Below are positions 10,801-20,330 of a DNA stretch of 29,597 nt, one piece after another. Positions within the stretch are counted from its first letter, which is position 1, and each line of letters starts with the position of its first letter. This stretch comes from Porogramme epimiltina (taxonomy: Eukaryota; Basidiomycota; Agaricomycetes; Polyporales; Polyporaceae), in contig FTLJ01000962.1 of assembly GCA_900155495.1 (NCBI GenBank), positions 1 through 29,597 on the forward strand. The letters are read 5' to 3'. The notes beneath the pieces were generated by a model, which was not told where the DNA came from, made no database searches, and saw only the letters and a program-made list of their open reading frames with translations. The position numbers and the translations under genes were made by a program.

Positions 10801-11585
10801 ATGCCTGAAGCCGAGTCCTTTGAGGAACGCCTCAAGTCTGCCGTGAGCAAACCAGATCCCCCGGCGGAGCCGATGGAGCAGCCCATCCTCATCATAGTCA
10901 TGGTACGTCCCCCACCCCGCCGCACACGACACCCCCACGCGCACGCACTCCCCACACGCACGCCCCACATACCCACACCCGCCGCCCATCCACCGCTTAC
11001 CGCTCACCGCCGCCCCACACACAGGGCGTCGCGGGCACCGGCAAGACGACGCTCGCGCGCGCGCTCGAGGCGCGCCTCCGCTTCGCCTACATCGAGGGCG
11101 ACGCGCTCCACCCGCCCGCGAACATCGCCAAGATGTCCGCGAACACGCCCCTCACTGACGCCGACCGCGAGCCGTGGCTCGCGCTCCTCCGCGCGACCGC
11201 CCAGCGCACCGCCGCCGAGACCCGCCGCGGCGTGCTCGTGACGTGCTCCGCCCTCCGCGCGTACTACCGCGACATCCTCCGCGGCGCGCGCGCGGTGCCG
11301 GCAGAGGTGGAGGGCGTGGAGGGTGCGGAAGGTGCGGAGCGGCTGCCTGGCGGGCTCCCGACGTACTTTGTGTTCATCAAGGGCGAGCGGGACCTGCTGT
11401 GGGAGCGGATATCGGGGCGCACGGGGCACTATATGAAGCCGAGCATGCTAGACAGTCAGCTTCAGACGCTAGAGAGCCCAGAGGGCGAGGAGGGAGTCGT
11501 GGTCGTCCCGCTCGACGCGACGACAGAGGAGCAGGAGGAAATTGCGATCAGGGGGTTGAATGAGATCCTCCCGGAACCACTTTAG
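10801..11585 (+). CDS. Gluconokinase (ATP:D-gluconate 6-phosphotransferase), 2 exons
   Basis: Phosphorylates D-gluconate to 6-phosphogluconate with ATP and so feeds the pentose phosphate pathway; cytosolic in fungi. Exons 10801-10902 and 11025-11585 encode 220 residues, slightly longer than the usual 170-200. The 122-nt intron has a GTACGT donor and CAG acceptor and falls just before the P-loop. The P-loop is GVAGTGKTT (residues 35-43), preceded by the beta-strand ILIIVM. Next comes the substrate region YIEGDALHPPANIAKMS with TPLTDADREPWL, the standard GntK signature. CSALRAYYRDILRG and FIKGERDLLWERISGRTGHY (lid region) follow. A family-typical LDSQLQTLESP lies before the C-terminus. The acidic/glycine insert around EVEGVEGAEGAER is not usual. 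The gene is convergent with the bZIP gene downstream. Confidence 0.92.
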
Positions 11586-12225
11586 ACGTGTGCGTGTAAA
11601 ACTAGAATAGAGGAAACAAACGTGTAACCTTGCAGTCCCGCCAAGAAGGCGACGTGGAGGCCCCTTCTCAGCAGCCATCCTCCACGTTGAACACAACTCG
11701 ATTGAGATTCTTGAGGCTTGGGAGCAGACCAGCACGCAGAAAAAAAACCAGAGACCCAACCGATGACGATTCCACGTTAGCGATACGTACATGAGAGTTT
11801 GGGTACGTAGGTATATATGGTCGTGTCGAGGCATCGTCCTTGAAGCGAGTCGCGACTAGCCAACTGGCTACCCTTCATCTATCCTCGAGCGCTCACTAGC
11901 CCTGCAGAACGCGCAGTTCGTCAACCCAAAGGGGAGAACGGCGCGACCTACGGGGAAGGAGGCAGCTTCGAAGGTAGGGTAGGGGGCGAGTGGTATGTCA
12001 CGGGCGCGTCGACGATGTACAACTACAGGATGATGGCGTGGATGAGAGCGGAGGGAGTGAGGGATTTTGTCTCTGGGGGAATAGAGGAGAAAGAGACCAT
12101 AGAAGGAGAGGAGACCGAGATATGGGAATCAACTTGACATGATAAATAGAGAGATGGAGACGCATAAGAGACTATCGACCTAGACGCATACCGTATAAAG
12201 GAATCCCATAAAGTCCACGAGGTGA
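11586..12225. other. Convergent 3' intergenic region (gluconokinase / bZIP)
   Basis: About 640 bp between two stop codons facing each other; it should hold both 3' untranslated regions. It is less GC-rich than the genes. No supported gene or RNA is visible. Confidence 0.5.
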
Positions 12226-13415
12226 TTAGAACACGCTAACAGACGACGTTGAACCTACGGCGGCAGAGTGTGCAGCCGCCAGGTCCCACCCACACAGCTC
12301 CAAGTCGAGGGCCGAGGGGAAGTCGCTCTGCGAAGCGCCTGCGCTCGCGTCCATGGGGGTTGCGTCGGGCTGGACCACGGGGAGCATGGCCAGCAGTCTC
12401 TGCATCTCCACCTCACTTTCCCAATCTATCTCCGGCAGCGAGGGAGGCGGCGTCATCGGCGCCGCGGGGGGCGGCGCCAGCTTGATCTCGGAGATTGACT
12501 GGGATCGTGACCGGGAGGACGCAGGGCCAGCAGGCAGAGGAGCCTGCGGCGACACGGGGGAAGGCGCAAGGATTTCGCGCAAGAGGTCATCCATGATGAC
12601 TTCGTCCACCGTTGCGGCCGCGCTCTCGCCGATCTGGATGGTCTGCGGATATGAAGGGAGGGGGATGTTGAGGTCCAGCTGGAGGCGATTCGACGAACAT
12701 TCAGATCCACCCGCTGCAGGGACACCGATGATAAACGAGGGGCATCGGTGGTCGCCACCCGTGCTAGGTGGCGAGTGGATTCGAAGTCGTCAGAATCAAA
12801 GAGGGTGCTGGAACCGGAAGAGGAGTTTGATGGTGCGGGAGAGATGGGGAAGATGGGGGAGGGGGGCACGAATACGGGGAATGTAGTCGTGTGGGGTTGA
12901 CCTGACGTAGCTGGTGCTGAGGGGTTCGGGGAAGGAGATGTTGACGAGGAAGATGTCGATAGGGGAGCTCCCGGGAGGCTAAGAGGAAGACCGGAAGCGG
13001 CTAGCGCCTTCATGACGGCCTCCCATCCGGTCTCGAGGGTCTTGACCCGTTGGCGGAGCTCCTCGTTCTCCTTTTCTCGAGCCCTGTCCTTCTCGCGCTC
13101 GTCGTCTTTCTGTTCATGTGGATGTGATGATGGTACAAGACCCATGCCGGAACGCAGTTGCCTGTTCTCCTCCTCGAGCTCCGCGACACGGCGCTCGAGA
13201 TATGTGAATTGTGCCTTGCGGCGGTCGCGGGAGTTCTGGGCGGCGATGCGATTGCGGTGTGCGCGAGCCTCTCTCCGTTCCTCAGGTGTGACCTCGGAGC
13301 GGGAACGCTTGCGGGAGGGACCCGCAAGAGCGTCGGACGTGTGTGTATCGGGAGAGGGGGCATCGTCAATGGGAGAGGCAGGGTCGGCGAAGTCCATGTC
13401 GGCGGGACGCTTCAT
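12226..13415 (-). CDS. HAC1: HAC1/XBP1-like bZIP transcription factor (unfolded protein response)
   Basis: Probable master activator of the unfolded protein response. The first segment (12727-13415 plus base 12726) encodes residues 1-230; 13415 carries the first in-frame ATG. Basic region about 45-68 contains NRIAAQNSRDRRKA, the form typical of XBP1, Hac1, Cib1 and Hxl1. The leucine zipper follows with Leu73, Leu80 and Leu87 at heptad spacing and the sequence ERRVAELEEENRQL. A second short coiled coil includes ENEELRQRVKTLETGW. Downstream, a different frame (12226-12678) encodes LDLNIPLPSYPQTIQIG and an acidic, hydrophobic activation-like region IDWESEVEMQRLLAMLPVV. Joining the frames needs a short intron: spliceosomal 12679-12725 (47 nt, poor GTGTCC donor) or an Ire1-type intron starting at 12716. 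With the 47-nt intron the product is 380 residues; unspliced, the ORF runs on to 12453 (320 residues) with a different, basic tail. Identification as HAC1-type is from the basic region plus gene architecture. Confidence 0.8.
12646..12726 (-). other. Candidate Ire1-type (non-spliceosomal) splice region in the bZIP mRNA
   Basis: On the minus strand, CTG|CAGC occurs at 12719-12713 (cut between 12717 and 12716), the consensus loop of HAC1/XBP1-family 5' sites. The flanks can pair (C-G, C-G, then wobble pairs, a GG bulge and three more pairs) around a 7-nt CUGCAGC loop. Two possible 3' sites restore the downstream frame: CAG|CTG after 12679 (38-nt intron) and CCG|CAG after 12646 (71-nt intron). 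Neither 3' site forms an obvious stem. The alternative is an ordinary 47-nt intron, 12725-12679, but its donor GTGTCC lacks the +5 G that other confident introns in the window mostly have. Confidence 0.5.
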
Positions 13416-13732
13416 GATTGATGGAGTGGGCGTCGTTAGAATGAAGTCGTGGCGGGGGGTACGTGGAGTGAACAGAATCAGACGAGACGGGTCTTGTAGG
13501 CGGGCAGACTGCTTGAAGGCACTGCGAGAGTACGTGGTGGTCGTTGGGAAAGCAGTGCGGACACGTACCGACACGTATCTATCCTCTGTTGTCGGCTATT
13601 TGGCCCTTCCTTTTCTGGCCCTCTTCATTCACGTGTCGACTACGCCGCGGCCACTCCGGTTCCTCCACGTTCGTGTGCAAGTCTCCGATCCTTCTCTGAG
13701 TGACAGTTGCTGCGCTCGAAGCCCCGCGCGCC
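13416..13732. promoter_or_regulatory. Shared divergent promoter of the bZIP factor (-) and RPR2 (+), with CACGTG/TACGTG motifs
   Basis: Only 317 bp separate the two start codons. CACGTG lies at 13630-13635 and TACGTGG at 13531-13537. ACGTG-core sites of this kind are bound by HAC1/XBP1-class bZIP proteins, so autoregulation is conceivable. Such short motifs are common, so this is only a suggestion. Confidence 0.35.
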
Positions 13733-14543
13733 ATGGGCAAGAAAGGCAAGGAACAGGGCCCTGTTCCCAACTTAGCCGGCGTCCAAAACAGAGACATCAT
13801 ACAACGCATCAACTTTCTTTACCAGGCCAGCTCGTACCTTGGCTCGATATCTCCTGCCGCCAACCAAGAAGATCTGGTTCCAGAGGGTAAAAACAAGAAG
13901 AAAAATGCCTTAAGGCACCCTAAGTCAGCCGCCGAACTATCCAGAAGCTATGTCGGCACGATGCGTCTTGTCGGTCAAAAGACGATGGTTAGAATGTAGG
14001 CCGTCTGCCGTCTTGTCATAGATGCCGCAGTCCGCTGAACGCCTTATTAGGGATCCGTCTATTAAGAGAACCCTGTGTAAGCGGTGCGATACTGTGCTGG
14101 CCCCTGGCACAACTGCCTCAGTGAGAGTCAAACGTACGTAGCCTGGAAGCCATTTACTGTTATCGAATCTCATCAGCACTTTAGCCTCTCGGGTTCACGG
14201 CCAAGCCGTCGTTTACACATGTCTATCCTGTAATACGCTGCGCCGTATCCCTGCCCCGCAAGTACTTGGTCAGGACGTAAAACCCACGGAGACACCGACC
14301 ACGGCCACCAATACAGCTCCTTCTACATCTGCGATTGCGCTGGCTCCTGCTGCGCCTATCCATAATTCGGACACTGAGGTCGTGTCCATGGATGTAGACC
14401 CTGCACCAGCTCTCGTCACAAATAGACTTGGGATTATACGGCGACCGAAGAAACACCGCAAGGCCGTTGCACGCGACCCGCCATTCTTCGAGCGGAAAGG
14501 TCACGTCATATTCAAAGGCAACGAAGTATTCGTTGAACCATGA
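13733..14543 (+). CDS. RPR2: Ribonuclease P protein subunit, RPR2/RPP21/SNM1 family, 3 exons
   Basis: Zinc-binding protein subunit of RNase P, which removes 5' leaders from pre-tRNA in the nucleus; the related Snm1 acts in RNase MRP. Exons 13733-13995, 14051-14133 and 14185-14543 total 705 nt (234 residues). Introns are 55 and 51 nt with GTAGGC and GTACGT donors; frames close exactly. The N-terminal helix contains RDIIQRINFLYQASSYL, followed by AAELSRSYVGTMRLVGQKT and MVRMDPSIKRTLC, all characteristic. Four zinc-binding cysteines are in two CxxC pairs: C97-K-R-C100 and C128-L-S-C131, within VVYTCLSCNTLRRIPAP. The C-terminal about 95 residues are low complexity, then basic (RRPKKHRKAVARDPP). 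RPR2 versus SNM1 cannot be settled from sequence alone. Divergent from the bZIP gene and convergent with the AAA-like gene, 101 bp away. Confidence 0.9.
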
Positions 14544-14644
14544 TTCTTGCCTTTCGAATTCTCTCAACGCACGCGCCACTTCTTCGCCGACAATGTACGT
14601 GGATCAGGGTATATTGTTATAGTACCATCTAATATATCGGTCTC

Positions 14645-17031
14645 TCACACATCTGCTAGAATGCGTACTAGTATCTCCTTCACACCCTTCCTCTCCCATC
14701 CGATTCTCGCAACCTCGCCACCAGCCTCGGAACCCGCATCGACACCAATGCCTCCGCTATCCAGGGGAACGGCAGGCCACATAACACTCCCCAGCACCTC
14801 ATCATCAGGCCCGTCTCGTGCACGCAAGCGATGGGACACCGCTCGCGGAAATATCCTCGCAACATCTTCCTCCGAGACATCCCATACCTCGGGCCACGCC
14901 TTCTCTAGTGCCGCCTGGAGAGCGTCCGCGGGCGTCACTTCCGCCTTCTCCATATCCTCCCGCCCGCCGGGCAGGAGCACTTCATACGCCCCATCCTCAG
15001 CTGCAACCCGGACCTGGACACCCGCGGCGACCTCCCCAAACCGGAATTCTGCAGAATCCTTCCCCGGAGTCAACCCACTCACACCTCCATTCCCGTTCCC
15101 GTTGGCCCGCGGCCCCTGTGTGACGCTCTCTGCGCTCACCCAAGCTGCCGACCTGCCATCCGCCCAGCTTGCACCGTCAACGCTGCTGGCCCCCACCACG
15201 GCCGTCTCGTAGTCCATCTTCGCCTCCTGCACCACGAGCCCCACGCCGACCGAGTCTCCGCCAAGCACCCTGAACGCGCGCGCGAGCGCCTCCGCATCTG
15301 CGTGCGCCCGCGCGGTCAGCAGCGTGCCGTCGAGGGCGGGGTGGTGCCGCGCGGCGGCGAAGAGGTCGAGCAGGTACGCGTCCAGGCGCGGCTGGAGCAC
15401 GGCGCACGGCGCCGGCGCGGGCGACACGGGCAGCCGCTCCACCGTCGCGTGAAAGGAGGGGTAGAAGATCGGCGCGGCAAGCGGGTGGGCACGGGCGAGC
15501 GTGCGGAGCTGCGCGAGCTCGGAGGGGGGGAGCGCGGGCGGCGCCTGGGGCGTGGGCGTGGGGAGCGGCGTGGCGCGGCGTTTGGGCGAGTGGTGGGGTG
15601 GCGACGAGGAAGTGAAGAAGGGGCTGACGGCATGCGGGAGGGCGAGAGGTGAGGTAATTGGTGTGCCACGGGGGGTCGGAGAGTGTGCTGCGCGGTAGGC
15701 GAGGTAACTCTGTCGTGCAGATGGATGTAGAGCGATGTCCACACTCATGGAAAACTTATCAGTCTAATCAATGCATGTGGTCAGCGTGAGCTAGTAGAGC
15801 GGGAGGATAGGAGATTCACTAAGCCTCTGAGGATCGCGGGGCGCTCGTAAGGGTCTGACTTGCACACATAGACCATCAAGAAGCCGTCTGGTAGATTCCA
15901 GGTTCCGTCATCCAAGTCTGGATCTCGGCTGGACATGTCCGTGTCTTCGTTCTCGTAACCATCGAGGACGACCCTCCGCTCCGCAAGAGCCCGCATGAGC
16001 GCGCGCTGGGAAGGAGCGGGCGTATTCTCCAGCCCAGAGACTACTACGGCTTTGGGCAAAGCATGCGAGGCCCCTCCCGACTCACTCGTCCGCTCGCTGA
16101 TCGTGGCGCTCTTCTGTGCACGTACACTCTCGGGAGACGGCAGCGTTGGTGGAGCTTGATCCTCGGACTCCGCCACGTCTTCCATTCCCGGCGGCGAGAA
16201 CAAGGAGGATAGTGGCAATGGATCCGTACGAAGCCTGCTGTTGCCCGGACGCCCTCTCGACGCGCGTGATCGCATGGTGGACCCGGGTGTAACGCCTCCC
16301 GCAAGGAGCGGTCGTCGGGAAGAGGCTAGCGATGCACCGTCGAAGTAGCTGTCATCTTCGTTGTCCGTACTTGGTGCAGGGAAGGATGCAGACCTCTGCG
16401 GCGCGTGATGGGGAACCTTTTTCGCGTCCTTAGGCTGACTTGAGAGGGGAATAGGGGCGGTGCGTGGAGTCGTGTCGATGCGAGAACGGGACGCGGTGCT
16501 CCGGTGTGACGATATGGATGAGTGCAATCCACATCTGAAGAATAACGAACGGAGGAAGGTTTCCGGTCGCTCAGCAGGTCCGGAGATGGAGGAGGAACTT
16601 TGATGCTTTGCTTTGGGACGCCTCGAGCGTGTGTTGTCTTGGACTGCCTTGGAAGATATCTTGTGCTTATGTGTGGAGACTCCAAGGATGTGCTGCAGTG
16701 TCTAAGCATGTTCTCAGCTAAGCCGGATACAGCCGTGGTAGTTACCACGGCTAGGTTACAAACTCACCAGAGCGACCACATTCACAACGAGCCCTATGTC
16801 ATCCTCCTTCGTCCGCAGTATTAGATGCAACCCAACATGCGTACTCTTGTCTGACTTGACGCTCCCCGAGGGCAGGCGCGGCTGAGCAATAAGGCAGATG
16901 AGGAGAGATTGAAGTATGACGGGGTCGATGGGAAGGTCTGGATATGCGGCACGGGATCGGGCGAGAAGTCCAGGTAAAAATTCTGATGCTCCAGGAGGGT
17001 AGTTCCTACTGAGGTCAGGGCCGGACTGCAT
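14645..17031 (-). CDS. MoxR/magnesium-chelatase-like AAA protein lacking a P-loop, 3 exons
   Basis: Exons (minus strand): 16768-17031, 15820-16701, 14645-15763; 2265 nt, 754 residues. At first sight there are two ORFs, one stopping at 15781 and one opening at 15748. A 56-nt intron (15764-15819, GTGAAT donor, CTGAC branch point, TAG acceptor) removes the stop and joins them in frame, creating LRGLTDKFSMSVDIAL. The first intron is 66 nt (GTGAGT donor). AAA-like parts: a Walker-B/helix region near residues 303-335 (AVVVSGLENTPAPSQRALM, then ALAERRVVLDG), a sensor-1-like stretch GFLMVYVCKSDPYERPAI (about 362-380), and a MoxR-type lid LDAYLLDLFAAARHHPALDG plus RAHADAEALARAFRVLGGD (about 509-552). 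No Walker A motif is visible, and the Walker-B acidic pair reads SGLEN, so ATP hydrolysis is doubtful. Fungal homologues are annotated as magnesium-chelatase-like; no role is known to me. An upstream exon with a P-loop seems unlikely but cannot be excluded. Confidence 0.75.
16731..16752. repeat. Perfect 10-bp hairpin inside the first intron of the AAA-like gene
   Basis: AGCCGTGGTA (16731-16740) and TACCACGGCT (16743-16752) are exact complements separated by GT. The element lies wholly within the 66-nt intron 16702-16767, between donor and branch region, where it would shorten the distance between splice sites in the pre-mRNA. Confidence 0.7.
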
Positions 17032-17106
17032 AGGAGAAGTGATTCGAGGAAGAGACGGCAGGAATGCTGTATAGCCTGAGTAGTAGGCACAACTTGCTCG
17101 GACAAA

Positions 17107-17153
17107 ATGTCTGTCGAGGAGCAATTGCGCGAACAGTCCCTATGCACCCTTGA
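17107..17153 (+). CDS. Possible first exon of a lost plus-strand gene
   Basis: The sequence reads MSVEEQLREQSLCTLE, an acidic amphipathic start typical of real proteins, and ends at a consensus GTACGT donor after two bases of a codon. A possible next exon starts at 17267 (after CTTAG), continues the frame and stops at 17468, but it has no recognisable features. The start codon is only 75 bp from the divergent AAA-like gene. It may be what remains of a neighbour cut off by the decayed region to the right, or it may be chance. Confidence 0.22.
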
Positions 17154-20100
17154 GTACGTTTATAGTTGCTAGAGGCTCGCGAGAGTTGAAACGGAGGAGA
17201 CTATATTTCAAGATGAGGTCGAAACGAGGAATAGGCAAGCGCACACCCCGCACATAGCACTCTTAGGCCGGCCATGACGTCGCCCGGTCGACGCGCACAC
17301 GTGATCATGGCGACCAGCGCCAGCTCCCCAAGGTTCGGCGACCGTGGTTGTCCGTCGACGGCATCTCCAATCTGTTTTCGAACCCGAATCCTTTGCTTCG
17401 CCCCTAGTTTAATGCGGCTTCCGCCTGGCATTGGCGTAAAATTTCACTCTTATCGAACATCGTCGTGATGATCTATAGGCTCGTCAATCTAAGGAGTCCT
17501 AACATGCTTCCTCAGCTGCGGCCATTGCATCCAAGTACTGCCGAATCGAACATATCTCCTATATACGTATACGGCATGTATTTGGTGCTGAACACTTCTA
17601 ATTTTTTCCTGATTCTCTCGACACCGTGCGTACAGAAACTATCAATACGATTTGCGAACCTTGAACCGATGGCCGTCTCTTCTCTGGGAACTCAGACCTC
17701 CTTGAATTTTGGCATGTAAATGCACTTCTCCTGCCTGATTGACCCCCTTATCACGTACTTTTCTACCAAGGATGTTACATGGTGTACTGACACCCGAATC
17801 CTCTGTGATTTGGTCAACATGGGCTTCTTCTCAGTTTCGAAGCACAACCTTGCAAGGATCCCTTCGGTATGCGGCATTAGGATATTCTCTATTCCTTCAA
17901 CCTAATCCCCGACATGTCTTTTCCGAACCACTGCACGCTCCTCTCAAACAAGAACTAGGGTATCTTCCGCCACCGCACCATCGTCAATCTTGGATCGGGA
18001 GAAGTTTCTATCAAGAACATGTGGGTCCATTTTTTGGCCATGCCGCATTGGGATAATAGCGTCGTCTAAAGCTACATAGGGTGGTTCTACTTTAACAGCC
18101 GACTTTCTAAGAGTGGACCTGACTATGAACGTTGCGTTTCTGGATTTTGCTTTCATTCACAATGTTCAAAGTGCACAACATGCAGGTGGGAGTATGTCTT
18201 GGCGCCTGTCACAGTGCTGGCTTAATGTGAACAACAGAAATATGCATAACGGAAATCCTTGGCGAAGCTATCACTAGCCCTCTCACCAAGTGCTCCACCA
18301 TTGGTGGTCAAATTCTATCGTCGTTCGAAATTATGCCGATGTTGATGCAATACGCTGGGGCGGGGGCCGCCTTGCCCGGAATAGTGACGTGATCAATGCC
18401 GTCCTAGCCATCACTGACAAACTGCACAACCACATTGTCACACCCAAGCGCCGTGTATAAAAAGACTATCGCCTCCAACGCTACTGTCTCCAGCCCAAAT
18501 GATGACACCGGTCATTTGTGCTTAGTGCAACTCATGCCATAACAGCAGCCTCCACTCTGTTCACCGAACAGCTCTCCGTCGATGTCTTCCGTGGCAACGG
18601 AACCACCACATTCACGTCACTCAACAGAACAACTGATAGAGCCCGAGCATTCTTCCCAGGACTTCCCTAGCTAACCTTAGTAGGTTTTTGGCACGCTAGA
18701 TGCACAAGCATTGGAAGTTGTGGGGCGAGGCTACATCACCCTCGGTCACAGCATTAGAATTCGAGCAACTAGAGCACCCGAATGCCGACCCCCCAGGTAC
18801 GCCATAAGACGTACACTGGTCGCCCCTCATTATTCATAGCCTCGCCGCCAAGATTTACATGCTTACCAAGGAGCATTTGACCGTTGCAAGGGCGTCGAAG
18901 CAAACGGCCGCACCGAGCGCACGCCCTCAAAGTCGTACCATGTCCCCTCATTGTAGGCCTTCTCTGGCTTTGCGGATGTGCCGCCAGGTCCGCTGACCAG
19001 AGCGTTTGGCAGATATGCGTTGGTCGGCATCGAGGCGTCGAGTGACGCCAGGGTCATCTGGACGATTGCACCGCCGTAACTAGGCGACCCGGTGTGTGCT
19101 GGCGCTGGGCGCTGAGCGCTGAGCTCTCCGCCCCGCGGGGTCGCTTCTCGTCGAGACCGTCGCCCGGTGTCAAAGCCGTTCTGACTGGGGCCCGGCGCCC
19201 ACACCGGGGCGTAGTGACGGGCTGAATGGCAGATCCCCTCGCCACCAATCGGACGAGGGTGTTCTTCTCGGAGACGATGCGTCAGTTAGGTCGATTCAGG
19301 GACCCGCGGGGAGGTTCCTGGAGAATGAATCTTCTGGTGGGCACCCACGAGTTCGGTGCCGTTGCCTTCTACTTGGTGTGGGTAAGGCAGCGGTCAATCA
19401 ACGAGTCCTCGATGGTTTAGCACCAGTCGTCGACCTCAAACAGGCCGTTCATGGAACGTCTTCCTTCACATCTCGTTACAACCACCATCCCATTAAATCT
19501 TGATTCAGCGTTCACCTCACTCCAGAAAACGGTTCGCACACCTACACTGCGATGTGAGCATGATTTTCCGGGCCGCCGGCTCCCGGTGCGCAGACATCAG
19601 CGCAAGACGCACCCCAGCGTGTTTCGAACCTAATCCGTGGAATCGATGTGCGGTTTATGTGTCCCCATTTGCCCTGATGGCCACACAGACGCGGCACTGG
19701 CGTAGTGCGGCCTCGCCTCGCTGTGTGCCCACTGCCACTACTTTCTACAGGACGTCGCGCTTCTAGTGCACTTGTGGTTAGCCCACACTCGTTGATGCCA
19801 CCGGATTCAGACTCCCGTGCTAATGCTTGATGGATGATAGAAAAACGCTTCCTTCGATGCTATTAAACGCCTCCGACGAAGGCTCGACCGTACACAAACG
19901 CCTGATACATTCGTATTTAGAACCTAAAGCGCTCCAACGCCGTCGGATGCACTCTCGAATCAGGTGCTAAGGACAGCGTCCCGTCCAAAGCACATGAAAC
20001 GGCAGCGTACTGGCCGGGCAGGGGGCTCGAACGCGCCCTCCGAGCACCGGCCCGGTGGAGAAGCGTGATAGTGCGACGTCCCATCGCAGAGGTCGCCGGT

Positions 20101-20330
20101 CGAAGCCCACCCATACGGCATCCAAGATGTCAGAGGCTGCGACCACAGAACCGGCTCGCGAGTTTTCTTGCAGGTGAATGTGTCCGCTTCGTGCGGTGCC
20201 CATCGCCCGAAGCTCCCATCGCACACCCGGCGACCGCGAGCCATCCAAGTGTCATCGGGGGCCGGTTGTTCCACCCACCTCCGCACCCGACTCGCAGAAG
20301 CTCAAACGCAGGTAGCGTTAGAAAGGCTAG
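17154..20330. other. Decayed, gene-poor region with broken coding fragments
   Basis: About 3.2 kb with lower GC than the flanks and frequent stops in all frames. Short protein-like stretches occur on the minus strand, for example near 17692-17877 (LTKSQRIRVSVHHV), 17944-18156 and 19960-20286, but none continues through splice sites into an intact gene. No reverse transcriptase, integrase or transposase motif, terminal repeat or target-site duplication was recognised, so calling it a transposon remnant would be inference only. Confidence 0.45.
18863..19291 (-). pseudogene. Coding-like minus-strand exon, remnant of an unidentified gene
   Basis: An open minus-strand frame of about 140 codons contains HSARHYAPVWAPGPSQNGFD and, after an unconvincing basic middle part, YGGAIVQMTLASLDASMPTN, then AYNEGTWYDFEGVRSVRPFA. 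Codon third positions in the latter part are G/C-rich, unlike the flanks. Near 18888 it runs into a possible GTAAGC donor. Upstream the frame is closed by TAA, and no downstream exon continues it. I do not recognise the family. It is best read as part of a broken gene. Confidence 0.35.

Noticed and set aside
13416..13574. N-terminal extension of the bZIP protein
   Set aside because: The upstream frame is open but has no ATG; the apparent start at 13574 is GTG, so 13415 is the first ATG.
13012..13890. Long plus-strand ORF antisense to the bZIP gene running into RPR2
   Set aside because: Complement of the bZIP coding exon; no motif of its own, and its 3' part overlaps the true RPR2 exon in another frame.
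14645..15783. Two separate genes, one stopping at 15781 and one starting at 15748
   Set aside because: A 56-nt intron with good donor, CTGAC branch point and TAG acceptor joins them in frame and restores a MoxR-like domain order.
17154..20330. LTR retrotransposon or DNA transposon
   Set aside because: No terminal repeats, target duplications, or reverse transcriptase, integrase or transposase motifs were recognised.
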